Source: Methylococcaceae bacterium UBA6146 (GTDB lineage Bacteria; Pseudomonadota; Gammaproteobacteria; Methylococcales; Methylomonadaceae). Taken from it: DNA of 64,000 bases. The notes beneath the pieces are model-generated. The model worked only from the letters and a program-made list of their open reading frames with translations. It was not told where the DNA came from and searched no databases. Positions 17,579-25,447 of the stretch are shown here, piece after piece. Position 1 is the stretch's first letter. Each line of letters starts with the position of its first letter. Position numbers and translations under genes: made by a program. The stretch covers positions 62,001 through 126,000 of the forward strand of contig DIUY01000006.1 in the NCBI GenBank assembly GCA_002422395.1, given 5' to 3'.

Positions 17579-18250
17579 ATGAAACGACTTTTACTGACAA
17601 TCACCTTGTGCATGCCGTTTGCGCTCCATGCGGAACCCGCCTCTAAAATCGCATGGACACCTGAAACCTTAAAGCACGTTAAAAACGCCGATGCGTCTAA
17701 TGGTAAAGTATTAGCCGAAACCTGCAAAAGCTGTCATGGCGACAAAGGGCAAGGTATGCCGGCAGAAATCCAAGATGATGAAACCATCCCCGCCATTCCG
17801 GCACTCGCAGGACAGCTTGCCACTTACACCTACAAGCAGCTACGCGATTATTTTAACGATAGCCGCACTAACAGCTCAATGACAATGCTTGCCAAAAACC
17901 TAAGCGACCAAGACTCTGCGGATTTAGCCGCCTGGTTTGCGTCATTGCCTGCACCACAAAACAAGGCGGCAGGCAAAACGACGGCGCGGGCGGAAAAAAT
18001 GGTCTCGCAAGGCGATGGCAAGCGCATCTTACCGCCGTGTTCGGTATGCCATGGCAGCCGTGGCCAAGGCGAGAAAATGGACATCCCGGCATTGGCGGGA
18101 CAACATGCCGATTACCTTGCAAGCACCTTAATGGCCTATAAAAGTGGCGAGCGGCACAATGACATCTACAGCCGTATGCGGTTAATCGCCCAACAACTGA
18201 GTGGCGAAGAAATTAAAGAGTTAGCCACTTATTATCAGCAACTTAAGTAG
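17579..18250 (+). CDS. Dihaem cytochrome c (c4-like)
   Basis: A 223-residue exported cytochrome with two haem c sites, CKSCH near residue 45 and CSVCH near residue 152, in two similar halves as in cytochrome c4. The N-terminus MKRLLLTITLCMPFALHAEPA is a signal peptide with cleavage likely after HA. Methionine axial ligands are probable but not individually assigned. The ATG at 17579, 2 bp after the subunit I stop, is preferred to an upstream GTG at 17564 because it yields a clean signal peptide. Position in the operon makes it the likely electron donor to the oxidase. Confidence 0.92.
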   Translation: MKRLLLTITLCMPFALHAEPASKIAWTPETLKHVKNADASNGKVLAETCKSCHGDKGQGMPAEIQDDETIPAIPALAGQLATYTYKQLRDYFNDSRTNSSMTMLAKNLSDQDSADLAAWFASLPAPQNKAAGKTTARAEKMVSQGDGKRILPPCSVCHGSRGQGEKMDIPALAGQHADYLASTLMAYKSGERHNDIYSRMRLIAQQLSGEEIKELATYYQQLK

Positions 18251-18278
18251 CCTTGAGCGCTTAAGCGGATGACTGTCT

Positions 18279-18303
18279 ATCGCCCCCATGAGGGGCGATT
18301 TTC
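18279..18303 (+). terminator. Rho-independent terminator of the oxidase operon
   Basis: An 8-bp perfect stem (ATCGCCCC with GGGGCGAT), a 5-nt loop and a TTTT tail lie 29 bp after the cytochrome stop. This closes the four-gene oxidase operon. The following stretch to 18496 shows no gene. Confidence 0.85.
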
Positions 18304-18496
18304 CCCCCAATGATTGTGTTTGAAAATGTCAGCCAATTGGCGACGTATGACAATAAACGGACAATTAACAAAATCACCGACCCATTGGACGGACTGGCTT
18401 ATAAGACCGGTAGGAAAACTTTAAACGCGCTTGATTATGGCTTGCCAAAAAAAAGGGGGCACGCACTTATTGTTGGTTTTTTATAAACCATGTGGC

Positions 18497-18862
18497 TCAA
18501 ACAATGGCCTCGTACACTTTTGCGGTAAATCGTGGCGAACATATTGCCAGAAACAGCAAATCATCAGCGCCAATATTAGTGATCCGCTGTGCGCAAAAAG
18601 GCGGGATAATCACCACATCACCAACGGATAGCTGTTGCGGTTCTAAACCGCCAATTTCCACGTCCGCCACACCGGACAAGATAACGTAGCGCTCAACCAC
18701 ACCTTTTAAACGATGCAGTTCAGTCGTGACGCCGGGCTTAACCCGTGCCCTGGCTATCGACACATCAGGGTCTGCGGTTAAGTTGGCCAATTCTAAAATA
18801 AAGCAGCCTTCCTCAAAGTAATATTCATTGTCTTCATTGGCTTTTAAAATACAGGCTTGCAT
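18497..18862 (-). CDS. Cupin-domain protein
   Basis: A 121-residue single-domain cupin. The segment RARVKPGVTTELHRLKG followed by ERYVILSG is cupin motif 1 (with one clear His and a Glu), and GDVVIIPPFCAQRITN is motif 2, in which the usual His is replaced (FCAQRI). The start at 18862 has AAGGGG at a good distance; earlier ATGs at 18871 and 18913 are less likely. Cupins of this size bind a metal or small molecule; neither substrate nor partner can be named. It is convergent with the oxidase operon and stands alone. Confidence 0.75.
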   Translation of the reverse strand: MQACILKANEDNEYYFEEGCFILELANLTADPDVSIARARVKPGVTTELHRLKGVVERYVILSGVADVEIGGLEPQQLSVGDVVIIPPFCAQRITNIGADDLLFLAICSPRFTAKVYEAIV

Positions 18863-19014
18863 GACGGGCATTCCCCTTGTTTTTTTGAATAATTTAATGC
18901 ACGACGGATTCAAATGACGTGTGCAATCCTTTTATGAGCTAATGCTAAACAGTTTATAAACAATAGCTGCAACAATTGCATAGCCAAAGCTGTATAAAAT
19001 AGGTTAATCCTTGC

Positions 19015-19044
19015 AATGTATAGTACAAATCAACCTTATACATT
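19015..19044. promoter_or_regulatory. Inverted repeat upstream of the membrane cytochrome gene
   Basis: Perfect 8-bp arms AATGTATA (19015-19022) and TATACATT (19037-19044) separated by 14 bp. Two further palindromes follow: ATGCT...AGCAT (19120-19135) and GGTTCA-GTT-TGAACC (19142-19156), the latter 31 bp before the ATG at 19188. Any of these could be an operator. No regulator is encoded next door. Confidence 0.4.
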
Positions 19045-19187
19045 AAAAGTAACCTTTGGCCAGTAACCTATGGTTCAAATTGCAGGATCACTTAAGAACG
19101 TGTTTTAAAATATTACCCCATGCTAAATTAAGCATAAAATCGGTTCAGTTTGAACCTTAACAATCCATCTTCCTTCAAGTGAATACT

Positions 19188-20084
19188 ATGGCCACAAAAT
19201 ACACTCCCCTAAAAGATCATGACACACCCATTAAAGTTCTGTTCACCGGCTATCTGTGCACCGTAGGTATCGGTTATCTTTTTGCGCTGATCCAGATATT
19301 GTTCACGCATGGCATGGCTGACGGCAAGTTTGGCCTGTCTGTTGATGATATTGTGTACAGCTATTACGGTAACCGTTCGGGTACCGTGTTGGAAAACCAG
19401 CTGAACGGTGCGATGAAAGCAAATGCATCCGAACAGGAACGCTTTGACATTATCAAATGGGTCAGGGATGGCGCTGACCCATACGATTACAAAGATGACG
19501 GCATCGAAAAAATCATCGAAAGCCGTTGTGTGATGTGCCATAACGAAACCGCGTCAGGCATACCTAACCTTAAAAAGTTTGAGGTATTAAAAACTTACAC
19601 GACCCAAGACGAGGGGGCCACTTTTGCCTCTTTAACACGCGTGTCGCACATCCATTTGTTTGGCATCAGCTTTATCTTCATGTTTGTCGGGCTGATTTTT
19701 AGTTTTGCCGAAACGCCTACGGTGCAATACAAATGTATTGCCATCGGTATGCCTTATGCGTTCCTGATCGCGGATATTTTGTCGTGGTGGCTGACGAAAA
19801 TCCACCCGATGTTTGCCTGGCTGGTGATTTTTGCCGGTATGGGCATGGGCGTGTCGTTTATATTCATGTGGGTCACGTCACTCTTGGAAATGTGGCTGTT
19901 CAAGCCGGTTTTTATTGACGGCGTGGGTTCGCGCTATCTGGAATGGCGCGACAGCCCCGAACCCTCGGCGGTGGACAAGTTACTGGCTAGCATCAAAAAA
20001 CTGGCCGACCACATTAAACCGCTCGTGACATCCGTACTTAGCAATAGCTGGGTTTTTATTAAAAACAAACTCAACAATAAATAA
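19188..20084 (+). CDS. Membrane protein with one haem c site, family not recognised
   Basis: A 298-residue protein with a first membrane helix at about 18-40, a roughly 100-residue loop carrying one haem c motif (CVMCH near 115), then three more helices (about 150-172, 182-202, 207-235) and an amphipathic C-terminal tail. Histidines at the start of helix 2 (SHIHLFG) could bind a haem b. Presumably the haem c domain faces the periplasm. Helices 2-4 are followed by WRDSPEPS and a polar end. The ATG at 19188 is preferred to the GTG at 19179. It lies near the ba3 operon but is separately controlled. A role in electron transfer between quinol and cytochrome is only a guess. Confidence 0.75.
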   Translation: MATKYTPLKDHDTPIKVLFTGYLCTVGIGYLFALIQILFTHGMADGKFGLSVDDIVYSYYGNRSGTVLENQLNGAMKANASEQERFDIIKWVRDGADPYDYKDDGIEKIIESRCVMCHNETASGIPNLKKFEVLKTYTTQDEGATFASLTRVSHIHLFGISFIFMFVGLIFSFAETPTVQYKCIAIGMPYAFLIADILSWWLTKIHPMFAWLVIFAGMGMGVSFIFMWVTSLLEMWLFKPVFIDGVGSRYLEWRDSPEPSAVDKLLASIKKLADHIKPLVTSVLSNSWVFIKNKLNNK

Positions 20085-20107
20085 CCCGCATCACAAAAAA
20101 CGGCACG

Positions 20108-20218
20108 GCACTATTGGTGGCGGGTTAAACCGGTTAGTTGGCTTATGCTAGAGCAAACCAAAGTTTGCTCTCCACTTTTTCAACTGTAATTACAGGTTTA
20201 ACTCACCACCGCACTATT
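20108..20218. mobile_element. MITE-like element with 8-bp target duplication
   Basis: A 95-bp element (20116-20210) is bounded by 16-bp terminal inverted repeats, GGTGGCGGGTTAAACC and GGTTTAACTCACCACC, matching at 14 of 16 positions. Both sides carry the same 8-bp sequence GCACTATT (20108-20115 and 20211-20218), the signature of a target-site duplication. A central 9-bp hairpin (20150-20158 with 20163-20171) lies inside. It has no coding capacity, so it would need a transposase in trans. It sits between the cytochrome gene (ends 20084) and hypE (ends 20235) and could also act as a terminator for either. Confidence 0.75.
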
Positions 20219-20234
20219 TATTGCCCACCTGTTT

Positions 20235-21281
20235 TTAACATATCCTAGGCAACTGTTCGCCGCTCAATAAATCCAGCACACGCTTAATACCCAACGCCGT
20301 TTGCAGGGTGACCCTACTTTTATTGCCCGCCGCCTTAACCTCGCCTATCTGCCGCGCCTGTCCGCCCAATGGATGCTGGCGTAATGTTGCCAACGCCAAT
20401 TCTGTTTGCGCTGCTGGCACAAACATTGCGAAACAGCCTTCGTTGGCGATATACAACGGGTCAAAACCTAAAATATCACATGCACTTTGGACATCTTGAT
20501 GAATCGGCAAGGCGGTTTCATTGATTTCAATGGCATGGCCTGACGTTATGCCAAGCTCTATCAAACCGCTGGCCAAACCGCCACGGGTCAAATCACGCAG
20601 ACAATGGATATCTATCCCCGCGAGCAACAAGTCCTGCACCAAACCGGAAAGGTCGGCACAATCACTGCTTATCGTGCTGTCAAAATTCAAACCTTCCCGC
20701 TCGAGCATAATGGCAATGCCATGCCGTGCTATGTCGCTGTTAATGATGATGCTGTCGCCAACTTGGATACGGGCTGGCGAAACGTTGACGTTTTCCGCAA
20801 CCAGGCCAATACCTGCGGTGTTGACATAAACGCCATCACCTTTACCGTTATCGACCACCTTGGTGTCGCCCGTCACAATCAGCACACCCGCCTGTGTGGC
20901 GGCATCTTGCATCGACTGCACAATGCGCTGCAAATCGGCAAGCGCAAAACCTTCTTCGATAATCAGCGCACAACTGAGATATAAAGGCTTGGCGCCATTC
21001 ATGGCAAGATCATTTAAGGTGCCGCAGACAGCCATTTTGCCGATGTCGCCCCCGGCAAAAAACAACGGCTTGACGACGTAAGAATCAGTAGTGAACGCAA
21101 TTTTTGCACCGTTGATGCTGACCACCGCGCTATCTTGCTGCTGGTTGAGGATAGGATTGCTGAACACCGGCTTGATAAGGCTGTCCAGCAATTGCTGCAT
21201 CAACCGACCGCCGCCGCCATGCGCCATAACGATATGCGGATATTGCAGGGGTAAAGGGCAATCTAGTTTTAATTCAGGCAT
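20235..21281 (-). CDS. hypE: Hydrogenase maturation protein HypE
   Basis: HypE dehydrates a carbamoyl group on its own C-terminal cysteine to a thiocyanate, the cyanide source for the NiFe-hydrogenase active site. The 348-residue protein starts with an N-terminal segment leading into VMAHGGGGRLMQQLL, has the PurM-like ATP-binding GDTKVVDNGKGDGVYVNTAGIG and LRDLTRGGLA, and ends in PRIC with the essential terminal Cys. No other hyp gene or hydrogenase subunit is visible in the window, so it is an orphan here. Repeat elements lie on both sides (20116-20210 and 21367-21424). Confidence 0.95.
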   Translation of the reverse strand: MPELKLDCPLPLQYPHIVMAHGGGGRLMQQLLDSLIKPVFSNPILNQQQDSAVVSINGAKIAFTTDSYVVKPLFFAGGDIGKMAVCGTLNDLAMNGAKPLYLSCALIIEEGFALADLQRIVQSMQDAATQAGVLIVTGDTKVVDNGKGDGVYVNTAGIGLVAENVNVSPARIQVGDSIIINSDIARHGIAIMLEREGLNFDSTISSDCADLSGLVQDLLLAGIDIHCLRDLTRGGLASGLIELGITSGHAIEINETALPIHQDVQSACDILGFDPLYIANEGCFAMFVPAAQTELALATLRQHPLGGQARQIGEVKAAGNKSRVTLQTALGIKRVLDLLSGEQLPRIC

Positions 21282-21366
21282 GATAATAATTGAGTATTGG
21301 GCGTTATAGCGGGATAGTTGAACTATAACTGTTTGTAAACGGCAGGTATGGCACGGGGACTGACAA

Positions 21367-21424
21367 CTGCGCGTCCTTGAAGGACAGGCAGCCGTAACAC
21401 GGCAGTTACGGTTTAACCACCACC
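21367..21424. repeat. REP-like palindrome plus a MITE-end-like sequence
   Basis: In the 167-bp gap between ubiH and hypE lie CTGCGCGTCC...GGACAGGCAG (21367-21391, a stem with a short mismatch) and a second perfect stem CCGTAAC/GTTACGG (21392-21398, 21405-21411). The first resembles the palindrome at 30234-30266. The following GGTTTAACCACCACC (21410-21424) resembles the right end of the 20.1-kb MITE with two single-base indels. No coding capacity is seen. Confidence 0.6.
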
Positions 21425-21448
21425 AAGTGTTGCAGGCTGCCCGCCACC

Positions 21449-22660
21449 TTATTTTTTATTGGCCAGTTTTGGCAAATATTCAGCCAGTCCCATAGCTTGT
21501 CCTGCCAGCAAATTTTTAGCGGCAGGCAGATGATCCAGCACGGTAAGCCCTATATTTCTGGCCGCAGCGACTGCCAACCAGTCATTGGAGAAAATTTTGA
21601 CAACCGTATCGGTAAAGCCAACCACACGGTCATGATCCTTGAGCCTGGCGGCGGCATATTGTTTTAGGAAATCATCGGCGCCTATGTCATCGCCATCGCG
21701 GACTGCCCGGCCAAGCACCGACGCCAATTGCACAACATCACGCAGACCCAAATTAAACCCCTGTCCAGCGACCGGATGCAACTGATGCACGGCATTACCG
21801 ATAATAATGGCGCGATTCCGGCACATCGATTCGGCCCGTATCAGCGACAACGGGAACGCGCGTCGGGGTGCTGTCAAGGCCAACTCGCCCAGCTTGAAAC
21901 CAAAACACTGTTGCAATTCGTTAAGAAAATCCGCCTCACTGCCCAACATCAGCGCTTCGGCCTCTTCATTCGTCCTCGTCCAGACCACCGCGCAGTGGTT
22001 TTTGGCAACCGGCAGCAAAGCCAGCGGCCCGGAGACGGTGAAGCGCTCGAATGCGGTGTTGTTATGGGGAAGGGCTGACTTTACGGTTGTGACTAACGCC
22101 GTTTGCCCATAGTCGATGACGTGTTGCCTGATGTCGAGCAACTTGCGCACCGATGAATTGCCGCCGTCCGCGCCGACCAGCAGTTTTGCACTGATATTTA
22201 AGGAGTCTTCACCGCGCTTTAGACTGACATTGATTTCATTTTCGCCCGCCATCAAGCCCACCACACGGGCGGGGCACAATTGCCCAATTGCCGATTGCTG
22301 CACCAGACCGGCCAAATGCGTTTCAATATCACGCGCGGCGATAACGTAACCTAACGCATCGACCCCTTGTTTTTGCGCCGATAAACGGGTTTTGCCAAAA
22401 TGGCCACGGTCGGAAATATGGATATGCTTAATCGCCGTGGCCTTATCGCTGACGCCTTGCCATAAACCCAGACCTTCCAGCACGTTGACCGTGCCGGCGG
22501 CCAATGCCAAAGCCCGGTCACCTGCGGGGGACGCGGCCAGTTGTTCACGAGTGTTCGCCTCAACGACGGCAACTTTAAGACCGGTGTCTTTCAGTGCCAG
22601 CGCCAGGCAGTTGCCTGCCAAACCGCCGCCAACAATAAGCAAATCATAATCAGAGCGCAT
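21449..22660 (-). CDS. ubiH: Ubiquinone biosynthesis FAD-dependent hydroxylase UbiH
   Basis: A 403-residue flavoprotein monooxygenase of the UbiH/COQ6 family, which hydroxylates the ubiquinone ring. It has the FAD-binding GGGLAGNCLALAL near residue 10, the middle DG motif LLVGADGGNSSVR and the family motif HQLHPVAGQGFNLGLRDV near residue 290. The start overlaps the pepP stop by one base (TGATG). The pepP-ubiH order, downstream of ygfB, is conserved in gammaproteobacteria and favours UbiH over UbiF or UbiI, which share the same motifs. The latter assignments cannot be fully excluded. Confidence 0.92.
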   Translation of the reverse strand: MRSDYDLLIVGGGLAGNCLALALKDTGLKVAVVEANTREQLAASPAGDRALALAAGTVNVLEGLGLWQGVSDKATAIKHIHISDRGHFGKTRLSAQKQGVDALGYVIAARDIETHLAGLVQQSAIGQLCPARVVGLMAGENEINVSLKRGEDSLNISAKLLVGADGGNSSVRKLLDIRQHVIDYGQTALVTTVKSALPHNNTAFERFTVSGPLALLPVAKNHCAVVWTRTNEEAEALMLGSEADFLNELQQCFGFKLGELALTAPRRAFPLSLIRAESMCRNRAIIIGNAVHQLHPVAGQGFNLGLRDVVQLASVLGRAVRDGDDIGADDFLKQYAAARLKDHDRVVGFTDTVVKIFSNDWLAVAAARNIGLTVLDHLPAAKNLLAGQAMGLAEYLPKLANKK

Positions 22661-23970
22661 CAGTTCCCCTGCATTAAGGATTCTATTTCGTCGACAGTTT
22701 TCGGCACGCCACCGGTTAAGACTTCATTGCCCGTTTCCGTGACCAGCACATCGTCTTCTATGCGGATACCAATGCCGCGCCATTTTTCATCAACTTCTTT
22801 GCAATCGGCGGGGATATACAACCCCGGCTCCACTGTCAGCACCATACCGGCCTCCAACGTGCGCCATTCCTGATTGATTTTATAGCTGCCAACATCATGG
22901 ACATCCATACCTAACCAGTGTCCAGTACGGTGCATATAAAATGGTTTGTATTTTTCCTTTTCGATCAGCTTTTTCACCCGACCTTTGAGCAAGCCCAACT
23001 CAACCAAACCTTTAGTCAGGACCTCCACCGCCGCCTCATGCGCGTTGATCCACGACGCGCCGGGGTTGATCTGTTCAATCGCGGCAAACTGCGCATCCAA
23101 CACCAGCTGGTACAATTGTTTTTGCGGCTCGCTGAACTGCCCTGAAACGGGAAACGTGCGGGTAATGTCAGCGGCATAATGATCGCATTCGGCACCGGCA
23201 TCAATCAGCAACAAATCGCCATTTTTTAATTGGCTGTGGTTACCGGTATAGTGCAGGACACAGGCGTTTTTGCCGCTGGCCACTATCGACGGATAAGCGA
23301 CCGCCCTTAAGCCATTCTGGGCAAAATGATAAATCAATTCAGCCTCAACTTGATATTCATACAACCCCGCCTTTGCCGTCCGCATCGCTTTGACATGCGC
23401 CGCCGCCGACACCTCCGCCGCACGGCGCATTAATTTAAGCTCGGCGGGGCTTTTGACCAAGCGCATTTCATGCAAAATAAGCTCAAGCGCCACCAGCTCG
23501 CCCGGCGCGGTCACGCCGGCCCTAGCCTTATTGCGCACCTGCTTGATCCAGCCTTGCAAGCTATGATCCAGTTCCGGGTCCAAGCCCATCGGATAAAAAA
23601 CTTTGCCCGTGTTTTCCATTAGCCCCGGCAACCGCTCATCCAGATCGTCAATCGGAAATGCCTCGTCAGCGCCATAATGTTCGGTGGCGCCCTTAAGCCC
23701 TGCGTGCTCGCCTTCCCATAACGCCTTTTGGGCATCAAATTCGCGGCAAAACAAAACAAATTCGCCCTGTTCGCGGCCAGGCACAAACACCGCCAGCGCA
23801 TCCGGTTCGTTAAAGCCGGTCAAATAATAAAAATCACTGTCTTGGCGGAAGGGATAATCGACATCACGGTTGCGTGTGTGCAGTTGCGCACTGCCGATAA
23901 GCGCGATGTTGCCGATACCGATACGCTGTATCAGCTGCTTACGGCGTTTTTTAAATTCGCTTTGTTTCAC
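22660..23970 (-). CDS. pepP: Xaa-Pro aminopeptidase PepP
   Basis: Removes N-terminal residues ahead of proline. The 436-residue protein has the N-terminal non-catalytic domain (about 1-175) and the pita-bread peptidase domain with metal ligands in LLIDAGAECDHYAADITRTF, MHRTGHWLGMDVHD, LTVEPGLYIP and GIRIEDDVLVT. It starts with a basic MKQSEFKKRRKQL. It lies between ygfB (12 bp upstream) and ubiH (1-bp overlap), the conserved operon. Confidence 0.96.
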   Translation of the reverse strand: MKQSEFKKRRKQLIQRIGIGNIALIGSAQLHTRNRDVDYPFRQDSDFYYLTGFNEPDALAVFVPGREQGEFVLFCREFDAQKALWEGEHAGLKGATEHYGADEAFPIDDLDERLPGLMENTGKVFYPMGLDPELDHSLQGWIKQVRNKARAGVTAPGELVALELILHEMRLVKSPAELKLMRRAAEVSAAAHVKAMRTAKAGLYEYQVEAELIYHFAQNGLRAVAYPSIVASGKNACVLHYTGNHSQLKNGDLLLIDAGAECDHYAADITRTFPVSGQFSEPQKQLYQLVLDAQFAAIEQINPGASWINAHEAAVEVLTKGLVELGLLKGRVKKLIEKEKYKPFYMHRTGHWLGMDVHDVGSYKINQEWRTLEAGMVLTVEPGLYIPADCKEVDEKWRGIGIRIEDDVLVTETGNEVLTGGVPKTVDEIESLMQGN

Positions 23971-23982
23971 AATAGATACCGC

Positions 23983-24504
23983 CTAATGAATTTTACCAGG
24001 GTTGTGCGTGGTTAAATCATCCCGCAACAATAGCACTACCGATTTAAGATATTCGGTAATTTCAACAAACGCATTTTCGTCTTCCTCACCTTCGGCCATA
24101 TTATCAAGCCGGGTAAATTCGCTAATGTCCTTGAGTATCTCACGCACGTCACTACTATAATCCGCCGTCAGGTGTGCGGTGCCGACCCCATATAAAAACC
24201 CCTGGCACCAGCTTTTTAACGCGCTAACCCGTCCGCTCAACAAGGTGTCGTCATCCGGCAAAAACAGGGCGAAGGCAAACTCATCGCTGGCTAACAAGCG
24301 CCGCGTTTCTTCAAATAACCGCGCCAACAGTTGTCTGCCTTCATCTGAAACCGGCTTAGCGTCATCGAGCAGTTCCGCTAACCAATAGCTGCTCAAAGTT
24401 TCAGCGTTGACACACAGCATCCCCGCCGCCATGCCATGCGCTTCCGCTGCGGACAGATCAGAATTGCACTCAGTAATCAGTTTATTCACTATCGGGTAAA
24501 CCAT
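23983..24504 (-). CDS. ygfB: UPF0149 family protein YgfB
   Basis: A 173-residue protein of the YgfB/YecA family: LSAAEAHGMAAGMLC near residue 17, SWCQGFLYGVG near 110 and an acidic end with EEDENAFVEITEYL. The family is all-helical, without known enzyme activity; the homologue in Pseudomonas affects beta-lactam resistance through ampDh3 regulation, and whether that holds here is unknown. The ATG at 24504 is preferred to a GTG at 24513. It is the first gene of the ygfB-pepP-ubiH operon and divergent from the zapA pair. Confidence 0.92.
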   Translation of the reverse strand: MVYPIVNKLITECNSDLSAAEAHGMAAGMLCVNAETLSSYWLAELLDDAKPVSDEGRQLLARLFEETRRLLASDEFAFALFLPDDDTLLSGRVSALKSWCQGFLYGVGTAHLTADYSSDVREILKDISEFTRLDNMAEGEEDENAFVEITEYLKSVVLLLRDDLTTHNPGKIH

Positions 24505-24625
24505 AATTCCCACATAATAATTTCACTATCGCTATAAAGAAAAATAGCGCTTATGCTACCATTTATTATTAGCTTAAATACAGCTCCTGAATTTATACCC
24601 TTAGCGCCTGACTGATTATTCCGCC

Positions 24626-24853
24626 ATGACCCAACCTTCAACCGACCAACCTTTAGGGCTAATAGAACTGGAAGATAAGCTCGACCAGCTCATTGCCCAA
24701 CACCAGTCCGTTAAAAACGAAAACGCCGCCTTAAAAACCCAATATCAAGAACTGCTTCAAGAAAACGCCCTGCTGCTAGAAAAGACCACCTTAGCCAGAA
24801 TTAAGATTGAAGCCATGATTACCCGCTTGAAAGCAATGGAGCACGACACATGA
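24626..24853 (+). CDS. TIGR02449-type small coiled-coil protein
   Basis: A 75-residue protein, nearly all coiled coil after residue 10: heptad-like leucines run through LIELEDKLDQLIAQHQ and ALLLEKTTLARIKIEAM. The position directly before zapA and divergent from ygfB is where the TIGR02449 family lies in gammaproteobacteria. It resembles ZapB in architecture, so a link to cell division is plausible but unproven. It overlaps zapA by 4 bp. Confidence 0.85.
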   Translation: MTQPSTDQPLGLIELEDKLDQLIAQHQSVKNENAALKTQYQELLQENALLLEKTTLARIKIEAMITRLKAMEHDT

Positions 24854-25149
24854 ACATTAAACCTTATGTAGTATCACTGATGATTATGGGTAAGGAATAT
24901 AAAATTGCCTGCGAACCCGAAGAACAAGAAGACCTTATCTACTCCGCAGGGCAACTGGACGCACAAATGCGCAAGCTGCGTGATTCCGGCAAAGTCAACG
25001 GTGCCGACCGGATCGCCGTCATCACCGCCCTTAATCTGGCGCATGAATTGCAGGTGGCAAAAAATCAAAATGCCGCACTGAAACAAAGCCTGAATGAGTG
25101 TCTTACCGGCATCAGCCACAAAATAGAAAACGTTTTAGAAAACCCTTAA
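24850..25149 (+). CDS. zapA: Cell division protein ZapA
   Basis: ZapA bundles FtsZ filaments in the division ring. The 99-residue protein shows the family start with VVSLMIMGKEYKIACEPEEQEDL, the globular domain (LDAQMRKLRDSGKVNGADRIAVITALNLAHEL) and a C-terminal coiled coil. Its ATG overlaps the previous gene. The 6S RNA gene begins about 20 bp after its stop, as in E. coli. Confidence 0.95.
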   Translation: MNIKPYVVSLMIMGKEYKIACEPEEQEDLIYSAGQLDAQMRKLRDSGKVNGADRIAVITALNLAHELQVAKNQNAALKQSLNECLTGISHKIENVLENP

Positions 25150-25167
25150 ACACGCTAAACTATCACT

Positions 25168-25352
25168 TCGCATCTCCTGCCGGGTTTGACAGTGTGCCGG
25201 GTGTTTCCTGAACCTGTATTACCCCTGGGAACTGATGTCGGTCATGGTGCGCATGCCTGTCTTGACAGGAAGCCTGAATGGCTGGCCGTGTTCCCACTTG
25301 AACTTCCGGTTCAAGGACGATGGCCCGCATCGGCCTAGGCGGGAGATGCACT
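25168..25352 (+). ncRNA. ssrS: 6S RNA
   Basis: 6S RNA binds the sigma-70 RNA polymerase holoenzyme in stationary phase by mimicking an open promoter. About 185 nt begin and end in complementary segments (GCATCTCC at 25170-25177, GGAGATGC at 25342-25349). Internal blocks match the E. coli RNA: TTTCCTGAACCTGTATT, GGTGCGCATGCC...AGGAAGCCTGAA, and CACTTGAAC...GGTTCAAGG with CCCGCATCGGCC. Position directly after zapA is conserved. The fau/ygfA gene that usually follows is replaced here by a P-type ATPase. The exact ends are estimated from the pairing. An opposite-strand open frame over this region is a shadow. Confidence 0.93.
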
Positions 25353-25447
25353 TTCTTAGCGTACTGACTACAGCCCATTATTGTGCCGTAGAAAATCGAA
25401 AATCCGCATAAGCCGGCAAACGTCTTAGCAACCGAGATTCAACGCCA

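Noticed and set aside
25163..25378. Open frame of 71 codons on the minus strand
   Set aside because: It lies entirely across the 6S RNA gene and owes its openness to the RNA sequence; no family resemblance.
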